Shown here piece after piece: positions 44,620-55,756 of a DNA stretch of 64,000 nt (position 1 is the stretch's first letter; each line of letters begins with the position of its first letter). The position numbers were made by a program, and so were the translations under genes. The DNA is from Conchocele bisecta (lineage: Eukaryota; Mollusca; Bivalvia; Lucinida; Thyasiridae). The notes under the pieces are model-generated. The model was given only the letters and a program-made list of their open reading frames with translations, was not told the DNA's origin and made no database searches. The DNA is taken from contig CM055266.1 in the NCBI GenBank assembly GCA_029237695.1, forward strand, positions 6,272,064 to 6,336,063. The letters run 5' to 3'.

Positions 44620-44819
44620 TGTGGAAACGGAAATCGTTACCTGATGTTGTTTTATAGTTTGTCTTCTTACTCAATAAAAACATGGTTTAACAGCATTTTG
44701 GAATCATTTCCATTGGAAATGATTCTTAAGTGCTGTCAAATCATGTTGTTGATGAACAAAATGGAAAATGGAATAGAAACAGCAGACGACAAAATTTAAT
44801 TCAGCTCTGTAAGGGTTAA
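44620..44819. repeat. Fold-back element, family FB-A, left end worn
   Basis: GAATCATTTCCATTGGAAAT core; right end 'cagcagacgacaaaattta' then AAGGGTTAA. Confidence 0.82.
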
Positions 44820-44864
44820 TTAGCTCAGTTCGACCAACCAAACCTCATTCTGAGCATGAGACCA

Positions 44865-45160
44865 GTAGCCTATTTCACCAACATTGCAAAGTATACTTTC
44901 CTAGCAAAGTATACTTTGAGGGAGAAATTTTCAATTTTATGATAAATTTATGATTTTTTATTATACTGAATCTATTACATTATCACAGCCATTATAATGT
45001 AATAAATTCAGTATAATAATTATGCATACTTTTAATCATCAAATATATGCAGTTGTTAGTTCTATATGAAATAATGCATTTTAGGAAAAATAAATGATTG
45101 TTCCCTCAAAGTATACTTTGCTAGATAAGTATACTTTGCAAGTTTGATGAAATCGGCTAC
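44865..45160. repeat. Fold-back element, family FB-B
   Basis: GTAGCCTATTTCACCAAC to 'gatgaaatcggctac'. The central hairpin is shortened. Confidence 0.9.
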
Positions 45161-45323
45161 AGAGCAAATTCTCAAAAAAGTTTTATAATAACTGGTCAAG
45201 AAAACATTCCCAGTAAATGAACGCATATTGCTTATTGCTGGTACACATAGTATGCTGGTATATTAATTATCAAGACATATCAGAAAAGGTACGAGTCTGG
45301 AATTTTCAAACAAAATACACCAT

Positions 45324-45568
45324 TTAACCCTTAGATTACACACAACAATTGTCGTCTGCTGTTGCTTCTATATTTTGTCTTATTTCTCAATAAAAACATG
45401 GCTTGACAGCACTTTAGAATCATTTCCAATGGAAATGATTCTAAAGTGCTGTCAAAGCAAGTTGTAAATTATTTTAAAGTGCTGTCAAAACATGGTTTTG
45501 ATGATACAAATGGAAAATAGGAAATAAACAGCAGACGACAAAAATTAAGATAACGGTGTAAGGGTTAA
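45324..45568. repeat. Fold-back element, family FB-A
   Basis: TTAA-bounded copy with the GAATCATTTCCAATGGAAAT core and a repeated right arm ('aattattttaaagtgctgtc'). Confidence 0.9.
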
Positions 45569-45786
45569 GTTAGCAACACAAAATTGTACTCATAATAGAC
45601 ACGTCTAGAGCAAGTGAGCAGGGACTCATGGATACCCCCGATTGTCGCCTGGACCAACAAACACAAACTTGAAATTCAAAATTAATTTCAAAATGTTACG
45701 ACGGACGAACGGATAGATGGACGACCGGAAAGAATGGCAAGCTATAGACCCTTTGGCATACTTCCTAAGCATACTTCCATATTTAA

Positions 45787-46135
45787 CAGTGTTTAATGGC
45801 TGGTCAACAGCTAAGGTCACTTTCAGCCAGTTAATGGGGTCAAATTCCATATTTCACCTATTGTGTTCACCTGTTGTGATGGGGTGAAAATCACAACTGA
45901 TTATTTACAGAAAAAAAATATATTCAGCCCTGAAATTATAAGAACCTGACCTGGTGCCAGGTCCTCAACACACCAGAGTCACTTATCCCCACTCCCTGAA
46001 AGTAATAGGATCAGTACTAATCTTACTACTTTTACAATGGGTATAACCAGATTCAACTCCCATGTGACAAGAAAGCTAAAATGAACCTGAGAGCCAAACC
46101 AGGGATATCGGCATTCCAATAAGGATTAAACCCCT
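45787..46135 (-). repeat. SINE-2 copy
   Basis: 'ttaatggctggtcaacagc' tail end, 'gacctggtgccaggtcctc' body, 'gaacctgagagccaaaccag' and a 5' end cut at an FB-A insertion. Confidence 0.75.
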
Positions 46136-46137
46136 CG

Positions 46138-46351
46138 TTAACCCTTACTACGCTGAATTAAATGTTGTCGTCTGCTGGAAATGTTTTATTTTCAATATTT
46201 CTCGACAAAAACCTGGTTTTGACAACACATGAGAATCGTCTCCAGTGGAGACGATTCTCATGTGCTGTCAAAACCAGGTTTTTGTTAAGAATTAAAGCAA
46301 AAATGAAAAACAGCAGAAAGCAATTTCCGTCAACAGCGTAGGAAGGGTTAA
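46138..46351. repeat. Fold-back element, FB-A variant with GAGACGATTC core
   Basis: Near-identical to 39835-40048 in the opposite orientation. Confidence 0.92.
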
Positions 46352-46765
46352 TGTCAACTTGGGAATTACTAAATTAAACTCAAGACAAATTGTGTAAAAT
46401 TATCAATATGGGTGTGGAAATGAAAGCTGATGTTAAGCAATAACAATTAAGTGCAATTTCATGTTTGTAAACTTCCAAACAGTGGGAATTATCATGATAA
46501 TGAAGACCATGTGTGTAGTACACAAATATGTTTTTGTGAAAACATAACATGGCAATTGCAAAGCATTCAATATAACACTGAAGTTAAACTGTACAGAAAT
46601 ACATGAATGTTATACTACAAATGGCACCGGAAAGAGAATATGTACATTTTTGTTCATGTTAGTAGACAAAGTTAGACAAGAATTTCTTGTCTGCATGTTT
46701 CATTTAATAAAAGATCGGCTGCAAAGAATCATCCCAATTGATACGAGTGGATAATAATTCTAATG
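46352..46765. other. Intron sequence, nothing recognised
   Basis: AT-rich and without recognisable exon or repeat family. Confidence 0.45.
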
Positions 46766-46970
46766 TACTTACCCCTTGCGTGAAACAAAAAAGTGTCGTC
46801 TGCTGTTGTTTTATATTTTGTCTTCCGTATTAATAAAAACATGGTTTGACAGCACCTGAGAATCAATTCCATTGGAAATGATTCAAAAGTGCTGTCAAAC
46901 TATCAGAAAATGGAAAATAAAACAGCAGACAACACAATTTAATTCAGCTTTGTAAGGGTGAAATGGGCAA
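46766..46970. repeat. Fold-back element, family FB-A (degraded)
   Basis: GTCGTCTGCTGTTG, 'gaatcaattccattggaaat' and 'aacagcagacaacacaattt' remain. Confidence 0.8.
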
Positions 46971-47039
46971 GGCAAATGAAATAACCGAAAAGTTGCTGAC
47001 AATCACAGTCATTTCTCACAATATGAAATTATCACAGTA

Positions 47040-47441
47040 CAGAGCTCCAGATAAGCTGCGTATTTGCTTAAATGCCCAATTAAAATTGCCAATAACCCAA
47101 TTGAAATCAGAAGTAGCGAGTATCAAAAAGCAATAAAAAATTTGTGGTACCTTTATCATGCTGCAGAAAACAATAAACAGACCACAGATATAGCATATTT
47201 TTCTTATTTTCCATGAAAACACATCTTGGTATTTCATTAGAATTGTCTCCAAGGAGACAATTCTAATGAAATGCCAAGACATGTTTTCATTTTGAAGTAA
47301 ACTATTCAACAATTGCTGTCTGCTGATGTGTAAACAGTAGTGGGATTTTATTTTACCCAATTAAAATTTTGAAATACCCAATTGCTTCAAAAATGATGGG
47401 AGTGACAATACTCACTTACAAATTCCTTATCTGGAGCCCTG
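47040..47441. repeat. Fold-back element, family FB-D (full)
   Basis: AGAGCTCCAGATAAGC to CCTTATCTGGAGCCCTG. The core hairpin is TTAGAATTGTCTCCAAGGAG. Confidence 0.92.
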
Positions 47442-47697
47442 ACAGTAAACAAAGGTCCCTTTTCTGACAGTATCCCCATATATATATATGTACATGTATT
47501 CACTTTCTAATTCAGCAATGTTCCGACAAACCTGGTTTATTGTACATTTTGTTTGCAAACAATAGAGATTACTAGCTAGGCTAGTCACTTTTGATATCAC
47601 ATTTATCAGGTAGGGCTAGCAAACGAGTATAAATTCCGACGCTCGCCGAACCGAGCCTGATAAACTTGATATCAAAAGATTGGTATTTTATTCATCA

Positions 47698-48170
47698 GGG
47701 GCCCATTTCACTAAACTGTGTACGATAAAAATAGTCTTAACCCTTAGACCGCTATCTTATTTTTTTTTTTGTCTGTTGTTTATTTTCTATTTTCAATTTT
47801 TATCATCAAAAACATGCTTTGACAGCACTTTAGAATAATTTACAACATGCTTTGACAGCTCTTCAGAATCATTTCCATTGGAAATGATTCTGAAGTGCTG
47901 TCAAATCATGTTTTTATTGAACAATAAGGCATGATATAAAAGCAACAGCAGACGACAATTGTTGTGAGTAGCGGTCTAAGGGTTAAGAAGATTTCTCGCA
48001 TTAACACAAGTCACTAATGCTAACATTTTTCACCCACATGTATCCATCATTAAATGTCAACACATCCCAAAAGATTTGCCAGGTTCGACTGTTAGTGCAA
48101 ATGTTACAGTAAATTTAAATTTTGCACTTAAAAACTTCTTAGTCGAACAAAGTTTAGTGAAACGGACCCC
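47698..48170. repeat. FB-C element split by an FB-A insertion
   Basis: FB-C ends 'ggggcccatttcactaaac' and 'gtttagtgaaacggacccc' lie 430 bases apart because an FB-A (47737-47986, TTAA at both ends) is inserted. Confidence 0.9.
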
Positions 48171-48525
48171 AATGCTATGAAATGATCATGTGACTTTTCA
48201 CAGAAAGTATACGGACTTGTTTGTGTTGCATTATGACGCTGCCATTATTCATGTGACGTGATTCAACCAATGAACGTCAGAGAAAGCAGTCTTCAAGTAT
48301 GTATTTATCAGGATACACCATATCAGCATCAATGCCTGCTACAGCAATCTGTTATCAGTCGGCATGTATTTGGTCAATGCACAGACCTGTACCTGATAAA
48401 ATAATACATCTATGACATGCAATACTGATTTGAATTGGTCACTTAATCCTTAAAAAGAGGGAACTGAATATTTTCGTCTACAATTTTTTGACATTATTGT
48501 ACACCCTGATCTAATGACTTTTGTG
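48171..48525. other. Intron sequence, nothing recognised
   Basis: No exon or repeat family identified. Confidence 0.45.
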
Positions 48526-48852
48526 TTAACCCTTACTACGCTGAATTAAATGTTGTCGTCTGCTGGAAATGTTTTATTTTCAATATTTCTTGACAAAAAC
48601 CTGGTTTTCAATGTGAAAGATGGAAGTTAATAAAATATCAGCAGATGACAATATTTTATTCAACATTGAACTCTTACAATGCTAAATTAAATTTTGCCCT
48701 CTCCTGCTTTTTTTTATTTTCCTTTTTTCTCTCATCAAAAACATGGTGTTGACAGAACTATAGACTCATTTCCAATTGTTTGTTGAATAAGAAGACAGAA
48801 TATTAAACAACAGCAGATGGCAATTTTTGTTTCGCGCCTTCTAAGGGTAAAG
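48526..48852. repeat. Two degraded FB-A copies in series
   Basis: 48526-48664 is a left arm plus a short right arm; 48665-48852 lacks the core hairpin. Both keep the 'cagcagatg(a/g)caat' end. Confidence 0.75.
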
Positions 48853-49189
48853 GCAACTTTGTATAGACGACTAAATAGCCCAGTGTTTGACACCAATTCC
48901 AAACAAATAAACCAGCTTTGTCAGAGAACAAGACATAAATATTAGTCATTATTCTAGAAGTCAATATTCTAATAAAGGTCATTATTCTAAAGTAGAGAAT
49001 ATGAAAAGAAGACGTATATTGCATGGTGCAAAGACTTACGATCAGGCAAAACTAGAAATTATCAAAATGCATAGAAATCATTAGCTACTAATGAAGAATT
49101 GACCATATTCACACACCTACAAATAATTCTGAGTTTAAAGTGTCCTGTCGCAGTTATTAACCCTTTCAACAATACAGCCCTCTCTATAC

Positions 49190-49515
49190 AGTGGTGTTTG
49201 CAAACAGTGTAGATCCAGATGAGCCGGCTCAACACGAGCCATCTCATCAGGATCTGCAGTTTTTGCAAGTAGTTTTCATATTTTTGAGAACAAAAAACAC
49301 CCCCTTTTTCATAAATGTACAAGTCCGAAAATTATTTTGTGATGTTTGGATTGGTTGGAAAGTCAACATATAAAATTCCATTCCAGTTACTTAGGGGTGA
49401 GAGGGTTAACCATTACAACACAGGAGACCTTTTTCCTAATATTTGCAAACAGTGTAGATCATGATGAGCCGGCTCGTAACGAGCCGTCTCATCATGATCT
49501 GCACTGTTTGTGGAT
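49190..49515. repeat. Two short hairpins, FB-H core type
   Basis: 49195-49270 and 49440-49510 each have 'gtgtagatcNNgatgagccg' paired with 'gatctgcaNtgtttg'. Related pieces at 5767 and 53516. Confidence 0.75.
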
Positions 49516-49619
49516 ATGTATTAATGTTTACAAAATAACCCTCTTTTCTGCATAATGAAACGGTCTCAAACTTAACATGAAATAGTCATTGTCAGTTACT
49601 TAGGGGTGAACGGGTTGAG

Positions 49620-50551
49620 AAGCCATTTTGGCAATGAAGACTTTTTAGCAATTTTAGGAAACATCACTTGTAGTGTGGGCTAAATTGGGAATTTTATATC
49701 GCAATGGGAAATTGTCTTTTGAAACACGTACACTATTAGACATTCAGCAATGGAACACAACAAACACTTACATATCATTATCAAATGAACAAGAAAAAGC
49801 AACAGCAAATTATTATTATTTCAACAATGAGTAAATGCCTGATTGAATCAATGAGTGATTGATTACACATGTGTGTGGTGGAGTGCCCGATTGATTGGTA
49901 TGTATGTCACGACAATTTTCTGAAACCACTCATGGCCCATGGCAACTAAAGGCATTGAATAAGACTCTAACATGCCAACAAAATATTGATAAATCTATGT
50001 AAAGTTGTTTTCATATTTCTTGACTGTTTTATTTACAATTTTCTTCTTTCCTAATTTTTTAACAAAAAAAAACAAAAACAACAAGAAAATGTGGCCAGTC
50101 GGCACACGAATGCCCCAAGTGGCAGGTTAGAGAAACTCCGGCAAACTTCTTAACCGAAACTTCTGTTTCAGAAAATTTGTGAAGGTGTGCACAAGTATCA
50201 TGTATGTAAGTAATTCGTCAAGCGATATAGAAGTTACCGCATTGACAGAATTGAGAAACTTCGGCAAACTTCTTTACCTGACGGACAGACACACGAACAC
50301 ACAGTCCAAATACTATATGTCTCCGGCTCTACCAAGACCAGGGGCATAAAAACATGTTTTCTCATCACATGAAGTGGTCAGTGGAAAAAGGGGGGGCCTA
50401 ATTCCAGTGACCCTTTGACCCATTCAACTATCCCCCAAGGAGATAACTCTCACAGGGGCATCGGAACAGGTCCGGCGACTGCCAGATCAATAATTTTAAC
50501 ATATTTGTAATTCATGTATAAAAAACGGAATGTAAATATTTTCCTGCAATT
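49620..50551. other. Intron sequence, little recognised
   Basis: No exon seen. 50085-50350 has loose repeats of 'gagaaacttcggcaaacttc'. Confidence 0.45.
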
Positions 50552-50650
50552 TTTCTCTTTTCTCATCAAAAATGTATGTTGTTACCACTCAGTTGAACCG
50601 TCTCGGCGAGACGGTTCAACTGAGTGGTAACAACATACACTTTGGGTGGG
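50552..50650. repeat. Fold-back element, family FB-E
   Basis: 'taccactcagttgaaccgtc' with perfect complement. Confidence 0.92.
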
Positions 50651-50755
50651 TAGCGATGGCACATGATGCTAGATGAATGTGTATGAAGAGAAAACTGCCA
50701 TGGATTAGATTCAAGTGTTGCGCCTTTCAATTGGTAATCAAGCCGTAAAAGAAAT

Positions 50756-51342
50756 ACCGTAACTACTGTCTGTTCCACGTTTTGTTGCCGACAAACATTT
50801 GGCGATTAAAGACATTAAATCTCAGAAATATCTAAATTTACCGGTGTTACTGTAGGTTGTTCACCAATAATAAAAAAATCACCCTCCCCCAAAAAGATTA
50901 TTTGACAAAATTCCATTAAATATGATTTTAGTGCGAAAAAAATAAATTCCTATGGGAATTTAACATGGGGGCTAAAAATAGATTTTTTTAAAAATAATTT
51001 TGTTAATTGTGGACCGATTTTCAAAATATAACTTGTTTTCTTATCATTTCCCAAAACTATCTAGCCAGGTTTCGGAGTCAAATTCAATTTTTTTCTCGTC
51101 GTTTTTCGACCCTCCTTGTCTCTCTTTACCTCCTTTTTGCCCCATGTTATATTCCCATAGGAAAATTGTTTTTTCGCAATAAAATCAATCTTTGATGGAA
51201 TTTTATAACATAATTTTTTTTGGGGAGGGTGACTTTTTTGTTATTGATGAAAAATTAATTACCTTTAGATATTTCCGAGATTTAATGTGATTAATACCCA
51301 AACATTTGTCGGCAACAAAACGTGGAACAGACAGTAATTACA
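50756..51342. repeat. Long fold-back element, family FB-P
   Basis: 'taactactgtctgttccacg' to 'cgtggaacagacagtaatta', about 585 bases. Confidence 0.9.
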
Positions 51343-51518
51343 GATATAGTGTTAGTGTGATCTGTGGTCTCTAGTCAGCCAATGAAAGATGCATTACGCA
51401 GAAATACATATAGCATTATTTACCGTCGTCTGAAATTGTATGGAAATAAACAATTAAAAATAAAAACCAACAAACTTGAGAACTTCTATGAAACGATAGA
51501 TAATCTATGGCCACTTCT

Positions 51519-52035
51519 ATTAAAGGTGCATGCCCACTCAGTAGGCACATGTTCTTTATAGGAATTAAATAAGTGTATTATTGTGTCACTATTCCACCAG
51601 TTCTAAAAATTATGAGTGTACGCTGTACAGATATAATCAGTTAGTAATATTTATTTTACTGATAGTGACGCGCGGTGGTATCAGGCAATTTTCAGGCTAT
51701 AAATGCAAATGAGGCATGATATTTTTTAATTATTTATACTAATTAAACGTGTCAAGAAAACATTTTCGACAGATTATAATGTATGATCAGTGCACATCAA
51801 AAAATAAATACAGAGAATAAATAGTAATGTCCGTTAACATTTTAAGGAAACACGGTTATCGCCCCTGATACCAGTGTGAAAATTTACGTCTGATATAAAA
51901 TGTACATTATAATAATGCCAATCAGTACGTGGGATAATGGCGAATGAATGTTTCTTTTGCAAGAAAATGTCTCAGATGATGTCTCTGATATAAAGAACAT
52001 TCTGTGCCTACTCAATGGGCATGTACCTTTAACGT
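51519..52035. repeat. Inverted-terminal-repeat element, family FB-N
   Basis: TTAAAGGTGCATGCCCACTC and TGGGCATGTACCTTTAA form about 40-base terminal inverted repeats over a non-palindromic 430-base interior. The TTAA ends suggest a piggyBac-type or similar target. No transposase ORF is present. Confidence 0.75.
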
Positions 52036-52074
52036 AAATGAAAACAATTGGCCATTGAAAGAACAAAAGCCACC

Positions 52075-52505
52075 AGAGAACGGCAGGTATCCCCATACCA
52101 AAGGTCAAATGAATGTTTATTGCAATAACAATGTATTTGGACACAATTTGTTTTGGGAAACCCCTATTTTATAGGGGTTTCCCAAAGCAAATTGTGTCCA
52201 AATATTTAGGGTTATTAAGGCAGTGATCTTTTAGAGGTTGTACCTATACCAAAGGTCAAATGGATGTTTGTCTAAAAGATGCGAATTAACGTAATAACCC
52301 TAAATATTTGGACGCAATTGAGTCTGGGAAGCCCATATACATATCTGGTTTCCCACAACAATGGCTGTCTCAATGTAGCAATTTATTTGGATACAATTTG
52401 TTTTGGGAAACTCCTATTTTATAGGGGTTTCCCAAAGCAAATTTTGTCCAAATATTTAGGGTTATTAAGGCAGTGAGCTTTTAGAGGTTGTACCCATACC
52501 ATAGG
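52075..52505. repeat. FB-F element with tandem duplication
   Basis: Two hairpins 'gaaacYcctattttatagg' at about 52158 and 52410 with repeated 'aaggcagtgaKcttttagag'. The sequence 'caataacaatgtatttgg' here is an empty site for the insertion seen at 62975. Confidence 0.82.
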
Positions 52506-52659
52506 GCTCTATGATAAATGTGTTAATAATCTGTTGTTTTTTTTGGCTGTTTGGTTTCCTTGGAATATATATCTTTAATAATGTTTTAAACAAAATGTGA
52601 AGCAGACAATTCATTAACGCATGCATTTTTATAAATGAACTAAAGAAATAGACAAATAG

Positions 52660-52925
52660 AATGTCATTATGACAAGCCATATGATTTTGTACAGAAGAAG
52701 ATGTTTGATATCTCATTTTACAAAAGTTACGATATTTTCCGTAAATGACGTCGAAATGTGACGAAATCTTCAAAAGAAATGCGGAATAGTTCCGCATTTG
52801 CTGTGAATAATTTCACCAAATTCCGATGTCATTTACAGAAAATATCAAAGTTTGTGTAAATATGTTTCGTGAAAAGTCACACATCCTTTTACTTGTAGGT
52901 ACATAATCACATGGCTTGTCTCATA
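52660..52925. repeat. Fold-back element, family FB-G
   Basis: 'gacaagccatatgattttgt' to 'aatcacatggcttgtctc', centred on GCGGAATAGTTCCGC. Confidence 0.88.
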
Positions 52926-53136
52926 TTGGAGAGCTTGTATTAATACTTTTTAGATTTACTGTATGCAATAAGACAGGCCCAGGCCCGTATGCAGAGGGGT
53001 TGCGACGGGTGCGTACGCACCACTCTTACTCCGCCGAGGTCCGTTAATGGGCTAGCGATTGGATTGGTAGGAAAATTAACGTATCAAAATCCATTCTAGT
53101 TATTTAAGGGTGAAATCTAACAATTAATCTACGTAC

Positions 53137-53238
53137 CAGAGGTGCTGTCGCTGTTAATTTCATCCTCCGGTTTATCTCCGGGCCACCATGTTACCTGGTA
53201 ACTCTCTGGTCGGATAAAATGTGACTTCGGCTCATCGT
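53137..53238 (-). CDS. Exon: FN3 module, C-D strands
   Basis: Residues 48-80. E-S-Y-Q-V-T-W-W-P-G-D is the C strand, followed by an acidic loop (P-E-D-E-I-N-S-D). It is isolated, about 10 kb from the upstream and 12 kb from the downstream exon. Acceptor TTTGTATTTGCAG, donor GTACGT, phases 1 and 1. Confidence 0.92.
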
Positions 53239-54194
53239 CTGCAAATACAAATCTACCGTGGGAGAAAACTGTTCTCGGAATAGATGTTGTCCATTATTAA
53301 CTGTTTCAATGCCAAAGATTATAAAGCCAATACAGTCGACACTCGTTACCTCAAACTCTGTAATTGTAATGCCAAACTACTGATAACTCAAAGTCAAATT
53401 CTGATCCCATGTACATGTTTTCCTATATAACAACTCTCATTAACTTTTCAGTAACTCTAAGTATTTTCCTCAGTCCCTTGGACTTTGAGTAAATGAGTGT
53501 AGACTGTATTTGCAAACACTGCAGATCCAGATAAGCCGGCTCGTCACGATCTGCACCATTTGTGAATATTTTTAACTTTCACCAAAAAAAACCTTTTCTG
53601 CATAATGAAACAGTTTCAAACATAACTGGATATAGTCCATGTCAGTTAATTAAAGTAACAAGCCGTCTCATCAGGATCTGCAGTGTTTGCCATTACTTTT
53701 AGGATTTTGAAACAATACCCTTTTTTATTAATGGAATAGTCCAAAATTAACATGGAAAATATCATGTGAATTACAAATTTATGCACAAAAGAGGTTTCAA
53801 ATAATGACGAAGTTTGTGGAAGTCTCACAGTAAACCCGTCAGCCATATTAATTCAACCATTTACATTTTCTACAATATACAACAGTAATTATAGTCAGGC
53901 ATATCATGTCTAGCAAATAGACTCCAATTTGTGAAATATAAATAAACATATAATATTCCAGCAATTATACTTTAGTAGCTACAATGAAAGTTACTTTAAA
54001 TTGCGTGTTATTCCAAACCGACAATTCAAAATCAATACGGCCTCACTCACAATAGCTAGCAGCTCAACAGCGACGGCTCAATTCAGTCTCTCACAATGTA
54101 AATATGAGCTTGTGCATAAAAGGACCCATTAATGGCAAAAGAGACCTTATGACATTGTAGTGAACGCTATTTGTATCTGAGCCTGTGCATTCTA

Positions 54195-54360
54195 CCTAGG
54201 CCGGCGACGACAGGTAGACGACTCGGACCTGTGACATAAAAAAAAATGCTGGCAATAAAAAAAACATAGCGTACACTACGACACTACGTGGTGGCGTAAT
54301 AGGATTTTTTCAATGGGCATTTTGTATGTCACAGGTCCGGGTCATCTACCGGTGTCCGCA
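54195..54360. repeat. Imperfect fold-back
   Basis: 'gacgactcggacctgtgaca' pairs with 'gtcacaggtccgggtcatc'. Confidence 0.7.
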
Positions 54361-54439
54361 TGCTGACAAAAATCACCTTACGATATGCCAGTGTAGCCGG
54401 TCAGTCATTGATATACATCGACTGTCACCAGCAAAAATA

Positions 54440-55205
54440 TTACTGTCTGTTTCATGAAACCTGCCCAAATTTTACAATATAAACAATGCAAAAACAATAT
54501 TTTTTTTGATAATTTTAAATTTTATCAAAATTTAAGAATGAGCCTTCTTTTCATTTCATGGAATTTGGTCTAATATTGATTTTTATGCGAAAAAAACAAC
54601 AATTTGAGTGAAGATATCTATGGGGATTTAATTAACATGGGAATATTTATATAATTTCAGAATAGTGGAAATCTAACTATCGTTTTCTTAGTTAGATCAA
54701 TTCCAAGCAATCTGGAGAGGTTTCACAGTCAATTTCCAAAATATTTTGTTTTTCAACTCCTGCACGCACACCAGGGTCCTGTTTCACTAAACTTCGTACG
54801 ACTAAAATGTTCGTAAGTACAAATTTAGAATCGTCAATAAATTTAAATTAATGGATTTACATTTATTGAGCCTATGCTCAATAAATGTAAATCCAATAAT
54901 TGTTTACAAGAAAACAGTGTTGATGTGCAATTTACAGACTATCATAAGTTTACACTTACGAACATTTTAGTCGTACAAAGTTTAGTGAAACGGCCACCAG
55001 CTCTTTTCTCCCATGTCAAATTCTGATAGAGAAATCATTTTTCGTAATAAAATCAATTTTCGTAATAAAATCAATATGTGACCAAATTTCACGAAATAAA
55101 AAGGTTCATTCTTAAATTTTGCTAAACATATTATATGAAAAAAAATGTTTTTGCATTGTTTATATAGCCGTAAAATTTGAGCAGGTTTCGTGAAATAGAC
55201 AGTAT
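54440..55205. repeat. FB-L element split by an FB-C insertion
   Basis: 'tactgtctgtttcatgaaac' and 'gtttcgtgaaatagacagta' bound it. An FB-C copy occupies 54775-54998. Confidence 0.88.
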
Positions 55206-55659
55206 ATCTTGTTGTGATTGCTTGAATATACAGGTTGATCTGGGGCTACACTTGCAGCGACTATTGTAAGCTCATTTTTCACAGTTTGAAGCCAAATTGT
55301 GCCTATTTTCCCTCGACAGTTGATCTACGACTGCTGCATTTTATGAATAAAATGGTTATACAAGTGTCTGGGAAATTTCAATAAAAGTGTTAAAGCCTGT
55401 ATTTTGATTCATTGAACAGCTGTCAAACAAGAACCATGTACCAACAACATACTATGGGCTCATTAATTCATGCATTCAGGTACACATACAGAGAATGGCG
55501 CACAAAGGAAATGATACATCCAATCTAGCCAACACAAGGAAAGTATTGGTGAAATAGATTGTTATATGTCATGCATTGTGCATGAAGCAAAACACCACAT
55601 ATTGTATATCTGAGGATATGCCATTTTGTTTGGCGAAAATCCGAAATATTTTATTTAAA
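55206..55659. other. Intron sequence, nothing recognised
   Basis: No exon or repeat family identified. Confidence 0.45.
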
Positions 55660-55755
55660 TGTGCTTATAAGTATATGTCGCGACCACCATTTGAACCGTC
55701 TCATCGAGACGGTTCAAATGAGTGGTCGCATCATATACTTTCATTGAGAAATAAC
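55660..55755. repeat. Fold-back element, family FB-E
   Basis: 'cgaccaccatttgaaccgtc' with complement. Confidence 0.9.
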
Positions 55756-55756
55756 A

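Noticed and set aside
51519..52035. Autonomous DNA transposon
   Set aside because: The interior of about 430 bases holds no transposase-like ORF.
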